A stretch of DNA of 64,000 nucleotides from Gammaproteobacteria bacterium (GCA_024742995.1 JANSXK010000010.1:1-64000), one strand, 5' to 3'; shown: positions 8,738-19,185, counted from the first letter of the stretch. Numbers and translations are program-made. The notes: generated by a model not told the origin, from the letters alone.

Positions 8738-10404
8738 TGGATATTAGACGTGTTGTTTTATATGGGGCGCTTGCCTTAGTCGGGTATTTTTTGTGGATGA
8801 ATTGGCAAACGGATTATCCTGCTGCACCAGCATCTACGACGGTTGCGCAGACAATCGCACAACCTGCAGCCACAGAGTCACGCTTGCTGCCTACCATGAA
8901 TACCACGAGCAGCTCTGATACGATTCTTGTAGCAAAGGTGACCCAAAATGTTGGACAGCGTGTGTATGTTAAGACAGATGTCTTAAGTGTCGCCATCGAT
9001 TTGAAGCATGGGGATATTGTGAATGCACAGTTGTTGGCTTATCCAGAAACAGCAGATCCTCAAAGTAAGCCATTTACGTTGTTGCAAGACAATCCTACCC
9101 TGCAATATGTGGCTGAGAGCAATTTGGTCGTGGTAAAAAACAATCAAGTAGCGACTGAAAATGTGCATTTGACTGCTGCTGCGAAAGATTACGAATTGAC
9201 GCCAGGTCAAGATAAAATAACTGTGAATCTTACAGGTGAAACAGCCAGTGGATTACATGTTATCAAGCAATTTATCTTTAAACGTGATTCGTATTTGATT
9301 GATGTCACCTATCAATTGGATAACCGTGCAGCCCAGTCTTGGACAGGATATTTGAACACGCAATTCTTGCGTTCTTCGCCTAAAGAAGACAAAACCAGCA
9401 TGTTTCATATGGGATCGTTTACGGGCGCGTCTTATTCGGTGCCAGGACAACATCGCTATCGTAAATTGAGCTTTAAAGATATGAGCAAAAACAATTTGGA
9501 TGTTGACAGTACCGGTGGTTGGATTGCCATGCAACAACATTATTTTTTAAGTGCGTGGATTCCAGCACCTGATGCCAAACAACGTTTTTACACGCGTGCG
9601 GTGAACCAAGATTATACGATTGGCCAAGTCAGTTCCCCACTCGTTGTTGCGCCACAGCAGCCACAACGTATCACTGCGCAATTGTATTTGGGGCCTGAGG
9701 TGACGGATACGCTAAAAGGTATTGCGCCTGGATTAGAAATGACCATGGACTACGGTTGGTTATGGTTTATTTCCCAAGCATTGTTTTCGGTTATGAAAAT
9801 CATTTTTGGCTTCGTCGGTAATTGGGGCTGGTCGATTATTTTGGTGACGTGTTTATTAAAATTGGTCTTTTATCGCTTACAAGCGGTGAGCTTCAAATCC
9901 ATGGCTAAAATGCGGCGTCTGCAACCGAAAATAGCGGCATTGCGGGAGCGTTATGGCGATGATAAAGCTAAAATCAGCCAGGCGACCATGGAATTATATC
10001 GCCAAGAAAAAGTGAACCCATTGGGCGGCTGTTTGCCTATTTTGGTGCAGATTCCTGTATTCATTGCACTGTATTGGGTCTTGATCGAAAGTGTTGAACT
10101 GCGACACGCACCCTTTATGCTATGGATTTCAGATTTGTCAGCACCGGATCCTTTCCACGTGTTGCCTATCATCATGGGTTTGACCATGTTAATCCAACAA
10201 AAACTCAATCCTGCACCACCTGATCCTATGCAAGCGAAAATCATGATGTTCTTGCCGGTGGTGTTTACGATTTTATTCTTGAACTTTCCCGCAGGTTTGG
10301 TTTTATATTGGACCGTGAATAATAGCTTGTCTATTTTGCAGCAGTGGTATATCACACGTAAATTTGGAGATACCCCGCCGCCTGCCAAAAAATCGAAGAA
10401 ATGA
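8734..10404 (+). CDS. yidC: Membrane protein insertase YidC
   Basis: 556 residues. The N-terminal transmembrane segment (residues ~5-22) is followed by a large periplasmic beta domain (~25-340), as in Gram-negative YidC. The conserved insertase core starts about residue 350 ([38 protein letters not shown]) and contains the cytosolic loop ([20 protein letters not shown]) and the remaining helices to [20 protein letters not shown]. It inserts and folds inner membrane proteins, alone or with SecYEG. The C-terminal tail is short and lysine-rich. Its TGA overlaps the mnmE ATG by four bases. Confidence 0.96.
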   Translation: MMDIRRVVLYGALALVGYFLWMNWQTDYPAAPASTTVAQTIAQPAATESRLLPTMNTTSSSDTILVAKVTQNVGQRVYVKTDVLSVAIDLKHGDIVNAQLLAYPETADPQSKPFTLLQDNPTLQYVAESNLVVVKNNQVATENVHLTAAAKDYELTPGQDKITVNLTGETASGLHVIKQFIFKRDSYLIDVTYQLDNRAAQSWTGYLNTQFLRSSPKEDKTSMFHMGSFTGASYSVPGQHRYRKLSFKDMSKNNLDVDSTGGWIAMQQHYFLSAWIPAPDAKQRFYTRAVNQDYTIGQVSSPLVVAPQQPQRITAQLYLGPEVTDTLKGIAPGLEMTMDYGWLWFISQALFSVMKIIFGFVGNWGWSIILVTCLLKLVFYRLQAVSFKSMAKMRRLQPKIAALRERYGDDKAKISQATMELYRQEKVNPLGGCLPILVQIPVFIALYWVLIESVELRHAPFMLWISDLSAPDPFHVLPIIMGLTMLIQQKLNPAPPDPMQAKIMMFLPVVFTILFLNFPAGLVLYWTVNNSLSILQQWYITRKFGDTPPPAKKSKK

Positions 10405-11744
10405 TCCCCAGTACGACCATCGTTGCGATTGCCACGCCACCCGGCCAGGGTGGTTTGGGGATCGTACGTGTTTCGGGTCCTGAAGCGCTAGCGATAGCAA
10501 CGCGTTTGACTCGGGCACAACATTTTACGCCCCGCGCAGCACAATTTTGTTCTTTTTATACTTTAGAAGACGAACTGTTAGATCAGGGGATTGTCCTTTA
10601 TTTCAAAGCCCCGCATTCATTCACTGGCGAAGATGTGATTGAATTTCAAGGACATGGCGCGCCGGTGGTTTTAGATCGTTTGGTCAAAGAAGCGCTACGA
10701 TGTGGTGCGCAATTGGCACAAGCCGGTGAATTTTCTTTGCGTGCTTTTCTAAATGATAAAGTCGATTTGGCGCAAGCGGAAGCCATTGCAGATTTGATCC
10801 ATGCACAATCTGCGTCTGCTGCACGGATGGCAATGCGATCGTTGCAAGGTGATTTTTCCAAACGTATCGCAGTATTGAACGAGCAAATCATTCATTTACG
10901 CTTGTATGTTGAAGCGGCGCTAGATTTTCCGGAAGAGGAAGTGGACTTTTTAAATGATGGCAAGGTTGCCAAATTGTTGGCAGCGATTCAAAAAGAATTA
11001 TCTGAGATTAGAACGGTGGCAGCTCAGGGTGTGTTGATGCAGGAAGGATTAACAGTGGTGATTGCAGGTCGGCCAAATGCGGGCAAATCCACCTTGATCA
11101 ACTGTTTGGCCAAACGTGATGTGGCTATTGTGACAGAAGTGCCAGGGACGACCCGTGATGTGATGCGCGCAGATATTTTGATGGATGATATCCCCGTGCA
11201 TTTGATTGATACGGCTGGCCTAAGAGATAGTACAGATGTGGTGGAACAAGAAGGTATCAAACGTGCTTGGGACGAATTAAGTCGTGCTGACTGTGTGTTG
11301 ATGATGGTGGATTGCAACGCAGATGAACAGCATGAAGAACTCAATTTGCAAATAAAATTGACACTTCCTGCGGAAGTCCCTATTATCTTGGTGTACAACA
11401 AAATTGATATTATCGGGAAGTCAGCTAGGAAAGAGGGTGCAGCGTTGTATGTATCCTTGAAAAAAGAGGAAGGTTTGGCGTTATTACAGGACGAAATAAA
11501 AGCAGTTGTAGGATATCAACCGCAAGAAGGCCAATTTTTAGCTAGAAGACGGCATATGGAAGCTCTCGATCAGGCGTCGCATTTGTTACAACGGGGTGCG
11601 GCACTATTATCTTCGCATCGAGCAGGAGAGCTCTTAGCAGAAGACTTACGTTTAGCGCATACCGCGTTAGGAGAAATCACAGGTGAATTTTCTTCGGATG
11701 ATTTGCTGGGTGTGATTTTTTCTAAATTTTGTATTGGCAAATAA
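10401..11744 (+). CDS. mnmE: tRNA uridine-5-carboxymethylaminomethyl modification GTPase
   Basis: 447 residues. With MnmG it installs the (carboxymethyl)aminomethyl group on U34 of certain tRNAs. Domains: N-terminal formyl-THF-binding TrmE_N ([20 protein letters not shown], to ~118), a helical domain, and an inserted Ras-like GTPase with G1 GRPNAGKS (~223), G2 TT in PGTTRDV, G3 DTAG and G4 NKID. The C-terminus ends in FCIGK, carrying the cysteine conserved in the family. The partner mnmG lies about 7.4 kb further on, separated by an inserted block of unrelated genes. Confidence 0.97.
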   Translation: MIPSTTIVAIATPPGQGGLGIVRVSGPEALAIATRLTRAQHFTPRAAQFCSFYTLEDELLDQGIVLYFKAPHSFTGEDVIEFQGHGAPVVLDRLVKEALRCGAQLAQAGEFSLRAFLNDKVDLAQAEAIADLIHAQSASAARMAMRSLQGDFSKRIAVLNEQIIHLRLYVEAALDFPEEEVDFLNDGKVAKLLAAIQKELSEIRTVAAQGVLMQEGLTVVIAGRPNAGKSTLINCLAKRDVAIVTEVPGTTRDVMRADILMDDIPVHLIDTAGLRDSTDVVEQEGIKRAWDELSRADCVLMMVDCNADEQHEELNLQIKLTLPAEVPIILVYNKIDIIGKSARKEGAALYVSLKKEEGLALLQDEIKAVVGYQPQEGQFLARRRHMEALDQASHLLQRGAALLSSHRAGELLAEDLRLAHTALGEITGEFSSDDLLGVIFSKFCIGK

Positions 11745-11780
11745 TACTTGCCTGCGCTGGATTGATTCTGGAGTTTTGCT

Positions 11781-13289
11781 ATGACCGCCTTTTTTGAGTA
11801 TCGAAGAGACGTTTTAAGAAATTTTGATGCGCGAGCAACACAGTCTGCAGCGGAAAATCTTCCCCTGCCTTCTTTTGGCGAACGTTCTTATTCTGATGAA
11901 GCGTTTTATAAATCTTCTTTCAATATTCGCATTGAAGCGGAATTGGAATATGCAGTATTGGATGCATTGTCATGTCTCAAAGAAGTACCTGAAAGCATAA
12001 AAACCCGCGCTGATTACTATTTAGAAGCTTGCGCTAGACTTCTTGAGCAGGATGCGAATATCGCAGAGAATACTGCTGAAGCGGAAAGATATAGTACTAA
12101 AATTCTAGAGCAGAAAGCGTTGAGAAACACTATAGTACAGCAAAATAATCCAGCCCTGCCAAATCACGCTGATCGGCGGAGATTTTGGGAAGAGTTGCAA
12201 AAAGGTTGGCAGCAATTTCGAGCCGATCTGGACTATTTGTTATCTGCGCGTTCTCGTATTTCAATCGTTATTTTTTTATTGTCGTATATCAATTTGTACC
12301 GATTATTGTCCTTATTTTCACGGTTTTCTGTGAAAGCATTTTGGTCGCTGGCGAGTGAAAAAACTTGGATTGATCTGCAGGATAAGATTTGGGGTCACAA
12401 AATCAATCGTGCTATTTTGGACACACCAACCGAGCTTTATAATATCTTAAGCGTAGCGTTGTTTATCACTCGATTTTCAGCGCATTTTGCTATGATCGCA
12501 AAACATGCTAGATCGCAAAAAGATGGTGAAAGACAAATTCCTTGGCAGAAGCGTGCTTGGAGAGAATTCTACGTGCGCATGCCGCATATGGTCAACGATT
12601 TTGTTTGGGCCATTATGAATTTTGTGACAAATTACGCCGCATTGCTTGGTATTGCAGCTGCAACGGCGACAATGATGTTGTTTTGCACCTTAGTGTTTGA
12701 TATTTGCTGGTTGTTGACACAGTGGTATTGTAAAGAGCAAGATTGGAAGCAAGAAAAAGATGGCTTGTTAGCTTGGAACGAGAAATGTACTGATACTGAA
12801 GAGCGTGAATTCGTAGCGCTTCAGCTTAAAATATTGGACGATCTGCATTTGCAAATGCAAGTGCTCTATTTGTCCCAAGTGCTTGCTGGTTTAGCAATCA
12901 TGTCTTCTTATGCATTGGTTCTAATGATGGGCTCTGCTTTGGTATCTTCTTTTGCGTTGGTTGTTTGTGTTGCCGGATTTGGCATGTATGGTAGTGCTAA
13001 TGAATTTTCTATCTTTATGCGGGCACAATTTGGGAAGCAGCGGCTGAAGGGTGAGGAGCAGGCAGGATGGGAATGGCTTAGTGTTTGGGCCAAATTTACA
13101 TTCACGCCGTTAGTATTGGCAGGCGCATTTACCTTGGGTTGGCCAGTGGGCGTGATGGCGACACTCTTGATCGCAGCGCGACCTTATTTGCCTCCCATCT
13201 CAACTTGTATGTCGACCCCAGAAACTGTACATCATGAGCATGGGCTTTATATTGAGACAGCTTATGGTGCTCATCTTGGGGGGGCCTGA
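11781..13289 (+). CDS. Multi-pass membrane protein of unknown function, related to the protein at 16998-18992
   Basis: 502 residues. The first ~155 are soluble and helical, then hydrophobic segments at about 159-180, 220-240, 276-315, 362-402 and 438-468. It shares with the 664-residue protein at 16998-18992 the order of an acidic helical N-domain, an arginine-aromatic stretch and the motif NDFVW (residues 272-276) entering a membrane segment, so the two look like diverged paralogues. ATG start with GGAG seven bases upstream, 36 bases behind mnmE, so probably at the end of that operon. I recognise no enzyme motif. Proteins like this occur as hypotheticals in Legionellales; that is inference from style, not from a match. 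Confidence 0.6.
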   Translation: MTAFFEYRRDVLRNFDARATQSAAENLPLPSFGERSYSDEAFYKSSFNIRIEAELEYAVLDALSCLKEVPESIKTRADYYLEACARLLEQDANIAENTAEAERYSTKILEQKALRNTIVQQNNPALPNHADRRRFWEELQKGWQQFRADLDYLLSARSRISIVIFLLSYINLYRLLSLFSRFSVKAFWSLASEKTWIDLQDKIWGHKINRAILDTPTELYNILSVALFITRFSAHFAMIAKHARSQKDGERQIPWQKRAWREFYVRMPHMVNDFVWAIMNFVTNYAALLGIAAATATMMLFCTLVFDICWLLTQWYCKEQDWKQEKDGLLAWNEKCTDTEEREFVALQLKILDDLHLQMQVLYLSQVLAGLAIMSSYALVLMMGSALVSSFALVVCVAGFGMYGSANEFSIFMRAQFGKQRLKGEEQAGWEWLSVWAKFTFTPLVLAGAFTLGWPVGVMATLLIAARPYLPPISTCMSTPETVHHEHGLYIETAYGAHLGGA

Positions 13290-13312
13290 ATCGCCCGTAC
13301 CAATATATTGAA

Positions 13313-14152
13313 TCATGGATACATGGCGTTCACAGCAGCAATGTCTTTCGGACTCAAGTGTTCGCGCTGGCCAATCATCGCCCCTTCCCTTATTGGGACG
13401 ATGGTAGGTTGGCCATTGATGGAAAAATTGTAGGCGGGATAATGCATGATTGATTGGTAATCATAATTGCCAAAATCTTCCCCATCATTTAAATGTTGGT
13501 TAAAGTTGTAGCGATAATTTTCATCAATATTTTCCCAAAGAATTCGAATATACTGGTCGCGATCGTTGCGAGATTGCTCATGCCATAACCCCAAGGCATG
13601 ACCTAATTCATGCGCCACATTCATGGTTGCGCAATTGGGTCCCAAAAGGATAATTTGTGGTCCGCCTTGACGTCCAACAGAAGAGGAGCATTTCAGATTA
13701 TCTGTGGGCATAAAAAGCAAAAAATCTGAAAACTCTGTTTGATCAGCGTTTGGCATTGCCACAAATTTAATTTTAGTCACTTTTTGCCACACTTCCATGG
13801 CGTTGAGGATGGCCAATTGATTTTTATATGGCAGCGATGGCGCGATGGTATAGGGAACGATGCCTCTCGGCCAGCGATGGCCGCCCAGTTTTAATAAAAT
13901 CATTGCCTTGGGGATAGTGCTGTTTTTTGAAGGTTTTTTTGATACGCGCATCAAGATGATATCGTCTTCAACCATGGCATAGCCGTCTTCGTTGACATAG
14001 ACGATGTCACGAAAGCCGTATTGAGGATCCAATAGGGTAATATGGCCTAACACTGGCTTTGCAGCAAAGCTTTTTGCGCTAAAGAGGAGACACAGCGCGA
14101 CCATACCGATGGTTTTTGTGATGCGGATAATGTGTGTCTGCTTCCGGGCCAC
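13313..14152 (-). CDS. Secreted astacin-family (M12A) zinc metalloprotease
   Basis: 279 residues from a GTG at 14152. This start is preferred because AAGGAGA lies eight bases upstream and it avoids the ~50-base overlap with rsmI that the next upstream ATG (14206) would create. The signal peptide spans residues ~14-31 (hydrophobic, ending KSFAA). A propeptide-like stretch precedes RWPRGIVPYTI, the typical mature start. The zinc site HELGHALGLWHE (181-192) and the Met-turn SIMHYP with its tyrosine (234-239) are complete, so it should be active. Astacins are mostly animal enzymes; bacterial ones are scattered. Probably exported to the periplasm or beyond. It is translationally linked to the end of rsmI. 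Confidence 0.9.
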   Translation of the reverse strand: MARKQTHIIRITKTIGMVALCLLFSAKSFAAKPVLGHITLLDPQYGFRDIVYVNEDGYAMVEDDIILMRVSKKPSKNSTIPKAMILLKLGGHRWPRGIVPYTIAPSLPYKNQLAILNAMEVWQKVTKIKFVAMPNADQTEFSDFLLFMPTDNLKCSSSVGRQGGPQIILLGPNCATMNVAHELGHALGLWHEQSRNDRDQYIRILWENIDENYRYNFNQHLNDGEDFGNYDYQSIMHYPAYNFSINGQPTIVPIREGAMIGQREHLSPKDIAAVNAMYP

Positions 14153-14156
14153 TGGC

Positions 14157-15014
14157 TCAATCTCCTTGTTGCTTTTGCCAATTGAGGGCGGATTGGTACA
14201 GGTCATTTTTAGGGTTTTGGCTGATTTCTGCTGCCAAATGCACAGCTTGTTTCAGCGGCAGTTCTTTTAATAATATTTCTAAAGTACGCTGACCTTCAGA
14301 GCGTGGTTTGGCGATTGATCGGGGCGGAATGATGAGTACAAACTCTCCTTTCACGTGCCCAGGATCTGCTTGTAACCAATCTTTAATCTCGGATACAGAT
14401 CCTTGCAGAAAATGCTCAAAAGTTTTGGTCAGTTCTTTGGCCAATACTACGCAGGTTTCTCCAAATACGTCACCGATCGCGTCCATACAAGCATGTATGC
14501 GATGGGTCGATTCGTAAAAAACCAAAGTATGTTCCATGCCTAATAAAGAGGCAAGTTTCTCATGGCGTGCATGGGCTTTGGCAGGCAAAAAACCAAAAAA
14601 ACTAAAGGTGTCGCATGGCACGCCGGCTGCGGATAATGCGGTGATCAGCGCGCAAGCGCCGGGGATGGGTATCACAGCAATATCAGCTTGTCTTGCAGCA
14701 GCCACCAAAGGATAGCCAGGATCAGAAATCAAAGGGGTCCCCGCATCAGAAATGAGGGCGAATGATCGTCCGGTAGCTAAATCATTTAAGATGGATGGGA
14801 ATTTTTGAGCTTCGTTATGCGCATGAAATGCGGTGAGGGGTTTTTGAATGCCCAAATGTCGCAGTAAAGGTTTTGAATGACGGGTGTCTTCACATAAAAT
14901 AGTATCAACGTTTTTTAAGATTTGAACGGCGCGTAAACTGATATCATCCAAATTGCCAATCGGAGTAGCCACAATATAAAGCACACCGGTTTTACTTGCT
15001 GAACACAACGTCAT
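14157..15014 (-). CDS. rsmI: 16S rRNA (cytidine1402-2'-O)-methyltransferase
   Basis: 285 residues. It methylates the ribose of C1402 in the decoding centre of 16S rRNA. The tetrapyrrole-methylase fold shows VATPIGNLDDISLRA (~14-28), CEDTRHSKPLLRHL, the SAM-binding SDAGTPLISDPGYPLV (~88-103) and IPIPGACALITALSAAG. The C-terminal domain (~235-285) is the small helical RsmI_HTH type. Divergent from lpoA with only 39 bases between them, as in E. coli (yraL-yraM), and followed four bases later by the astacin gene. Confidence 0.95.
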   Translation of the reverse strand: MTLCSASKTGVLYIVATPIGNLDDISLRAVQILKNVDTILCEDTRHSKPLLRHLGIQKPLTAFHAHNEAQKFPSILNDLATGRSFALISDAGTPLISDPGYPLVAAARQADIAVIPIPGACALITALSAAGVPCDTFSFFGFLPAKAHARHEKLASLLGMEHTLVFYESTHRIHACMDAIGDVFGETCVVLAKELTKTFEHFLQGSVSEIKDWLQADPGHVKGEFVLIIPPRSIAKPRSEGQRTLEILLKELPLKQAVHLAAEISQNPKNDLYQSALNWQKQQGD

Positions 15015-15053
15015 GGTTTATCCTTTTCTGTTGTTTGATTGCGGATCTTTGTC

Positions 15054-16850
15054 ATGCCCTTTAGATTATCTATTATCAAAGCTTTGACCCTTTTGGCTTG
15101 CCTGCTTTTTTTGACCCATTGTACTCGAACGGGGCCAGAGAGTCATACGAATAAGCAAAAATTAGCCAGTCCTTATACCATGCCGGTTGATGCTTATCTT
15201 GCGATGGCGCGTAATCAAAGTGGGGAGGAAAAACAAGCATTACAATTGATGGCGGCTGGACGTGCGATTTATGATGGCCAGTGGCGCGATGGTGTTGCGA
15301 TTATCAAAGATGCTGGTGCTATGACCGGTGATTTGGCGGATGAGAAAAGTTTGTTGTTGGCAAAAGTTGATTTGATGCGGATGAAACCGAGTTTGGCAGT
15401 GACAAAATTAGCAGCTGTGAGACATCTCGATCATTTGTCCTTGTATCATCAAGCACAATATCACGATATGTTGGCTTATGCATATCAGGCGAAAGGGAAC
15501 GTACTAGAGTCTGTGATTGAACGAATTAAATTGGATGCTTTATTGCCAGATGAGACGGCAAGGACCAACAATCGTCGTGCGTTGTGGTTGTCGTTGACCA
15601 AGCTTTCGCAACCAGAATTGGACATGTTGGCCTCCGAATCGGAAAGTCATACTGTTTTAGAAGGTTGGCTGACTTTGGCTGAGATTTCAAGACGGTCTTA
15701 TACCAATCCACAATCATTGCTTGAAGCGTTGCACGATTGGCAAACGGCACATACCAATCATCCTGGTAATCGCATTCTACCCTCTCCTTTAGAAAAGGTG
15801 GCGGAGCGATTGTTTCCCGCGCCGCACCATATGGCGTTGTTGTTGCCATTAACTGGGCCATTGGCAGGTCCCAGTCAAGCGATTCAAGATGGATTTATGG
15901 CAGCCTATCGGGCCAGTGGTCAGCAATCACAAGTATCTGTCAAAGTTTATAATACAGATCAAGCGAATGCAGGTGTGGTCTATCAACAGGCGCTCGATGC
16001 AGGTGCGGATTATGTGGTGGGCCCACTGACCAAAACGGAGGTTACTGAGGTTGCGACGATGCACCATCCTGTGCCCACCGTGTTATTAAATGAGGCTGAC
16101 CGTCGTTTGTCGGATGGTTTGGCATTTCAATTTGGTTTGTTTCCTACGAATGAAGCACGCCAAGTTGCTGCACGTGCGCGTAAATCAGGTTATTCAAAAG
16201 CGTTGGTGATTGCGCCAGATGGTGCTTGGGGTACGGATATTGTGCAGGCGTTTGGCAGACAATGGACTCGTCACGGTGGCCAAGTGGTAGAGACCTGGCA
16301 ATACACGCCAGAAATGGATTTAGGCGCAGGTATTCGACAATTATTGCATGCATCTGAGAGTGATGCGCGTGTGCATCCGAAAGCGGAAGATGCTGAGAAG
16401 GATCATACTGATCAACGGCGGCGGGATTTTGATGTGATCATATTGATTGCTTATCCTTCTAAAGCACGGCAAATCATGCCGCTTTTAAAGTATTATTTTG
16501 CCGGAGATGTACCGGTATTTGCGACATCATCGGTTTATTCAGGTGTCAAAAATACGGCTAAAGATCGGGATTTAAACGGGATTATTTTCTGCGATATGCC
16601 CTGGGTATTTGACCATGATATCGGTAGAGAACATCGATGGGCAGAGCAATTAAATGCTTATACACGTTTATATGCACTGGGTATGGACAGTTTTACTCTG
16701 GCTGAGCAATTGAATCATCTGATGCTGTTTCCAGCAGCAGGCATTAGTGACAAATCAGGTGTGATTTACTTGACAAAATCGCAAAAATTATCCCGAATTT
16801 TGGTATTTGGACAGTTCAAACAAGGAGAAGCCAAGATTTTAGGCAATTAG
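15054..16850 (+). CDS. lpoA: Penicillin-binding protein activator LpoA (LppC family lipoprotein)
   Basis: 598 residues from the ATG at 15054 (a TTG 15 bases earlier is less likely). The N-terminus is a lipoprotein signal with Cys23 in LFLTHC; this lipobox is imperfect (His before Cys). The N-domain (~40-260) is helical, TPR-like, and the C-domain from HHMALLLPLTGPLAGPSQAI is a type-1 periplasmic-binding-protein fold, as in E. coli LpoA. LpoA sits in the outer membrane and stimulates PBP1A peptidoglycan synthesis. Divergent from rsmI; in E. coli yraN, diaA and dolP follow directly, but here they lie 6.5 kb away behind parB. Confidence 0.9.
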   Translation: MPFRLSIIKALTLLACLLFLTHCTRTGPESHTNKQKLASPYTMPVDAYLAMARNQSGEEKQALQLMAAGRAIYDGQWRDGVAIIKDAGAMTGDLADEKSLLLAKVDLMRMKPSLAVTKLAAVRHLDHLSLYHQAQYHDMLAYAYQAKGNVLESVIERIKLDALLPDETARTNNRRALWLSLTKLSQPELDMLASESESHTVLEGWLTLAEISRRSYTNPQSLLEALHDWQTAHTNHPGNRILPSPLEKVAERLFPAPHHMALLLPLTGPLAGPSQAIQDGFMAAYRASGQQSQVSVKVYNTDQANAGVVYQQALDAGADYVVGPLTKTEVTEVATMHHPVPTVLLNEADRRLSDGLAFQFGLFPTNEARQVAARARKSGYSKALVIAPDGAWGTDIVQAFGRQWTRHGGQVVETWQYTPEMDLGAGIRQLLHASESDARVHPKAEDAEKDHTDQRRRDFDVIILIAYPSKARQIMPLLKYYFAGDVPVFATSSVYSGVKNTAKDRDLNGIIFCDMPWVFDHDIGREHRWAEQLNAYTRLYALGMDSFTLAEQLNHLMLFPAAGISDKSGVIYLTKSQKLSRILVFGQFKQGEAKILGN

Positions 16851-16997
16851 CAAAATAAATCTGTTGTTTGATTGGTTTTTGTTTACAAAACCCCCAAAAC
16901 TGTAGTAAAATAGGTCATTAAGTACTATAAATGCAGTTTTTAAGAGCTCCATGGTGCGATGCAATATAGCACCTGATTTTCCTGGGGGTGGTTACAT

Positions 16998-18992
16998 ATG
17001 TCAGCAACAATGATGGATAGGCATAGTGGCACAGCAGATCGTGCATTGCTTACGGGGCTTACCCCTGCGCATGTTGCTGCTGACGACATCCTAAAAAAGG
17101 TGAACTATTTAGCTAAAACATCTACCGATACAGATCATTCACCGCTACGATTTGATAATATCACCCTGTTTGAAACCGATGCCTGTCGCGCAGAGATTTT
17201 GCGTAACGTCCAGACGCTTTTAACCAAATATGATGGTGATGTCACTATCACCCGAGCCTATCAACGGGAAAAAATAGAAAAAGAATTATTATGGGCTGCG
17301 GTACAATTGTATGCACGCATGCAGGCCATTGAACAAGAAGTTGGTTTGATATTGGAGCCCAATAAAGAATATCTGGCATGCCAAAAGCAATTCAATCTTT
17401 GTCGTGACTTATTAGCGAAAAATAAATCATGCCATCTCAAAAAAATAGACCAAATGCTGCTGAATGTACCTGATTTTTTGGACAACGTTGAAGAGGATGC
17501 ACAGTCTGAGAATTCCTTTGCTTGGTATGTCAAACAGATGGATAGATTTAACGAAAAACGATTGTACTGGGTTTTTACAAAGCCTACGATTGAACTGGCG
17601 TTAGAATCTTTGGGAGAAACCACTGCAAACAACCATTTGTCGCATGCAACCTATCTTCCTGGGCAGGTTTCGTGGTCGTTATACTTACTTCGAGGGACGC
17701 TGTTTTTCCACAAATACATGCAAAAGCGTTTTTCCGATCCGAAATGGCTCAAAGAGATGGATGAATGTTCTCCTGAAGAGCGCGCCACTTGGTATGCGAA
17801 CTATCATAAAGCGTATTGGGATGTGTATAAATATCGTATTTTGAATGATTTTGTTTGGGGTCCTATCAATTTAGCCTGTTTTGACTGGTGGTTTGGCGAT
17901 GGATTTTATGGTTGGTTGGGGGAAGCTTCGACGGTATTTATTTTATTTATGGATACCTCATTGTCTTTTTTGAGCAATAAAGAGCGCTCGGCTGAAGATG
18001 CTTATCTTCAAGAAGGGTATTTGAGTCGATTGCATGTCCTGACAGAAGAAATCAAAGTAGGATCTTCAAAATATGACGTCAAAGGGACGTTTGAAAATTT
18101 GGCTCCAGCGATTCAAAAAGAACATGCGGATTTATTGGCAAAGATGATTCATAATGAAGTTCTTAGCGCAAAGGAATACAACCGTTTCTCCTTACTAGAT
18201 GATTGGATGACAGTCTATCAATTTCAACAAGATCATCAGAAAGCTCAGCAAGACCGATCATTTAGATTAAAAGTGAATTGCTTTTATTCTGTCGCATTGT
18301 TATTTTCTTTTTCGTTGTGCGTATCTATGCTGATCTCAGGATGGTTACCAGCATCTCTGACTATTATTTTGGGTGGCGTGGGCACACTTTTGTGTATCGG
18401 ATTGACGATCGCATATCGTACCATCAATGCACAATTAAATATTTCTGCGAAGGAAGAAGCTCGCAGAGCGTTGCAAGAACAGCAAACGGCGGAATTTGCT
18501 GAATTCATCATGCTTAGGCAACAAGCAGGAAGCAATCCAGAAGGGAACACATTATTGAGAATGCAAGAATTGTATTTGTCTTTGATGATCATCGGTGCGC
18601 AAATTAACCATGATGAAGCTTCGATTCAATATTTGTATTTGGAGTTGGCACGTACGATGTTACTGCGAATTGTTGTTCCAGCCGTGATTGCGCTCGCCTA
18701 TGTTTATCTCCCCGTTACCCTATTATTGGTTCCTGTTTATCTTTACGTATTTGCAGGTTCAGCTGGCTTGGCTTTCGGTTTGGACTACTGGGCTAAATTA
18801 TATAAACCCACAGAGGAAATTACAGAGTCGAAACAATTAGATAAAGACGCATTTGACAGTTTTTGTAAACAACCCCAAGTGTTTGGAGATTATGTTGATG
18901 CGAGCATGTTTTCTACCCTTAAGAGAGTGTCCTCCGAGACTGGGATCGCAGATTTGCGGGTTTCTCCTCTGATGTGGGAGGGTCAAAACTAA
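16998..18992 (+). CDS. Multi-pass membrane protein of unknown function, related to the protein at 11781-13289
   Basis: 664 residues. A long soluble helical N-part (1-220) is followed by an aromatic, Tyr/Trp-rich region (YANYHKAYWDVYKYRILNDF, ~266-285) containing the NDFVW motif (283-287) shared with the 502-residue protein. Hydrophobic segments lie at about 287-320, 430-475 (two) and 555-605 (two). The start has a strong GGGGGTGG element eight bases before the ATG. A possible promoter, TTTACA and TAAAAT with an 18-base spacer, lies near 16883-16912. No catalytic motif seen. The two paralogues bracket the astacin-rsmI-lpoA block. Confidence 0.6.
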   Translation: MSATMMDRHSGTADRALLTGLTPAHVAADDILKKVNYLAKTSTDTDHSPLRFDNITLFETDACRAEILRNVQTLLTKYDGDVTITRAYQREKIEKELLWAAVQLYARMQAIEQEVGLILEPNKEYLACQKQFNLCRDLLAKNKSCHLKKIDQMLLNVPDFLDNVEEDAQSENSFAWYVKQMDRFNEKRLYWVFTKPTIELALESLGETTANNHLSHATYLPGQVSWSLYLLRGTLFFHKYMQKRFSDPKWLKEMDECSPEERATWYANYHKAYWDVYKYRILNDFVWGPINLACFDWWFGDGFYGWLGEASTVFILFMDTSLSFLSNKERSAEDAYLQEGYLSRLHVLTEEIKVGSSKYDVKGTFENLAPAIQKEHADLLAKMIHNEVLSAKEYNRFSLLDDWMTVYQFQQDHQKAQQDRSFRLKVNCFYSVALLFSFSLCVSMLISGWLPASLTIILGGVGTLLCIGLTIAYRTINAQLNISAKEEARRALQEQQTAEFAEFIMLRQQAGSNPEGNTLLRMQELYLSLMIIGAQINHDEASIQYLYLELARTMLLRIVVPAVIALAYVYLPVTLLLVPVYLYVFAGSAGLAFGLDYWAKLYKPTEEITESKQLDKDAFDSFCKQPQVFGDYVDASMFSTLKRVSSETGIADLRVSPLMWEGQN

Positions 18993-19004
18993 CAGGACAA
19001 GACT

Positions 19005-19123
19005 AGACTGACGCAAAGCAACGATCTCTTTAGTTAAAAGTTTTTTTAATTCAGTTATTTAGCATATCTAAACACCTTCATTAAAAAAAATTTTGCTTCG
19101 ACTTCGTTGCTTTGCGTCAGTCT
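19005..19123. repeat. Palindromic dispersed repeat, copy 1
   Basis: A perfect 20-bp inverted repeat: AGACTGACGCAAAGCAACGA at 19005-19024 and its reverse complement at 19104-19123, enclosing 79 AT-rich bases. It begins 12 bases after the stop of the 664-residue protein gene. A related sequence occurs at 37522-37592, again just behind a stop codon. It may be a REP/MITE-like element or work as a 3' transcript structure. Confidence 0.7.
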
Positions 19124-19151
19124 GATGATAGTTTCTAAGCTTGGAATCGTG

Positions 19152-19157
19152 TATAAT
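19152..19157 (+). promoter_or_regulatory. Possible -10 element for mnmG
   Basis: A perfect TATAAT 29 bases before the mnmG ATG. No good -35 sequence is found at the proper distance, so this is only a candidate. Confidence 0.35.
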
Positions 19158-19185
19158 ACCACTCAAATATTGAACAGATGATGCT

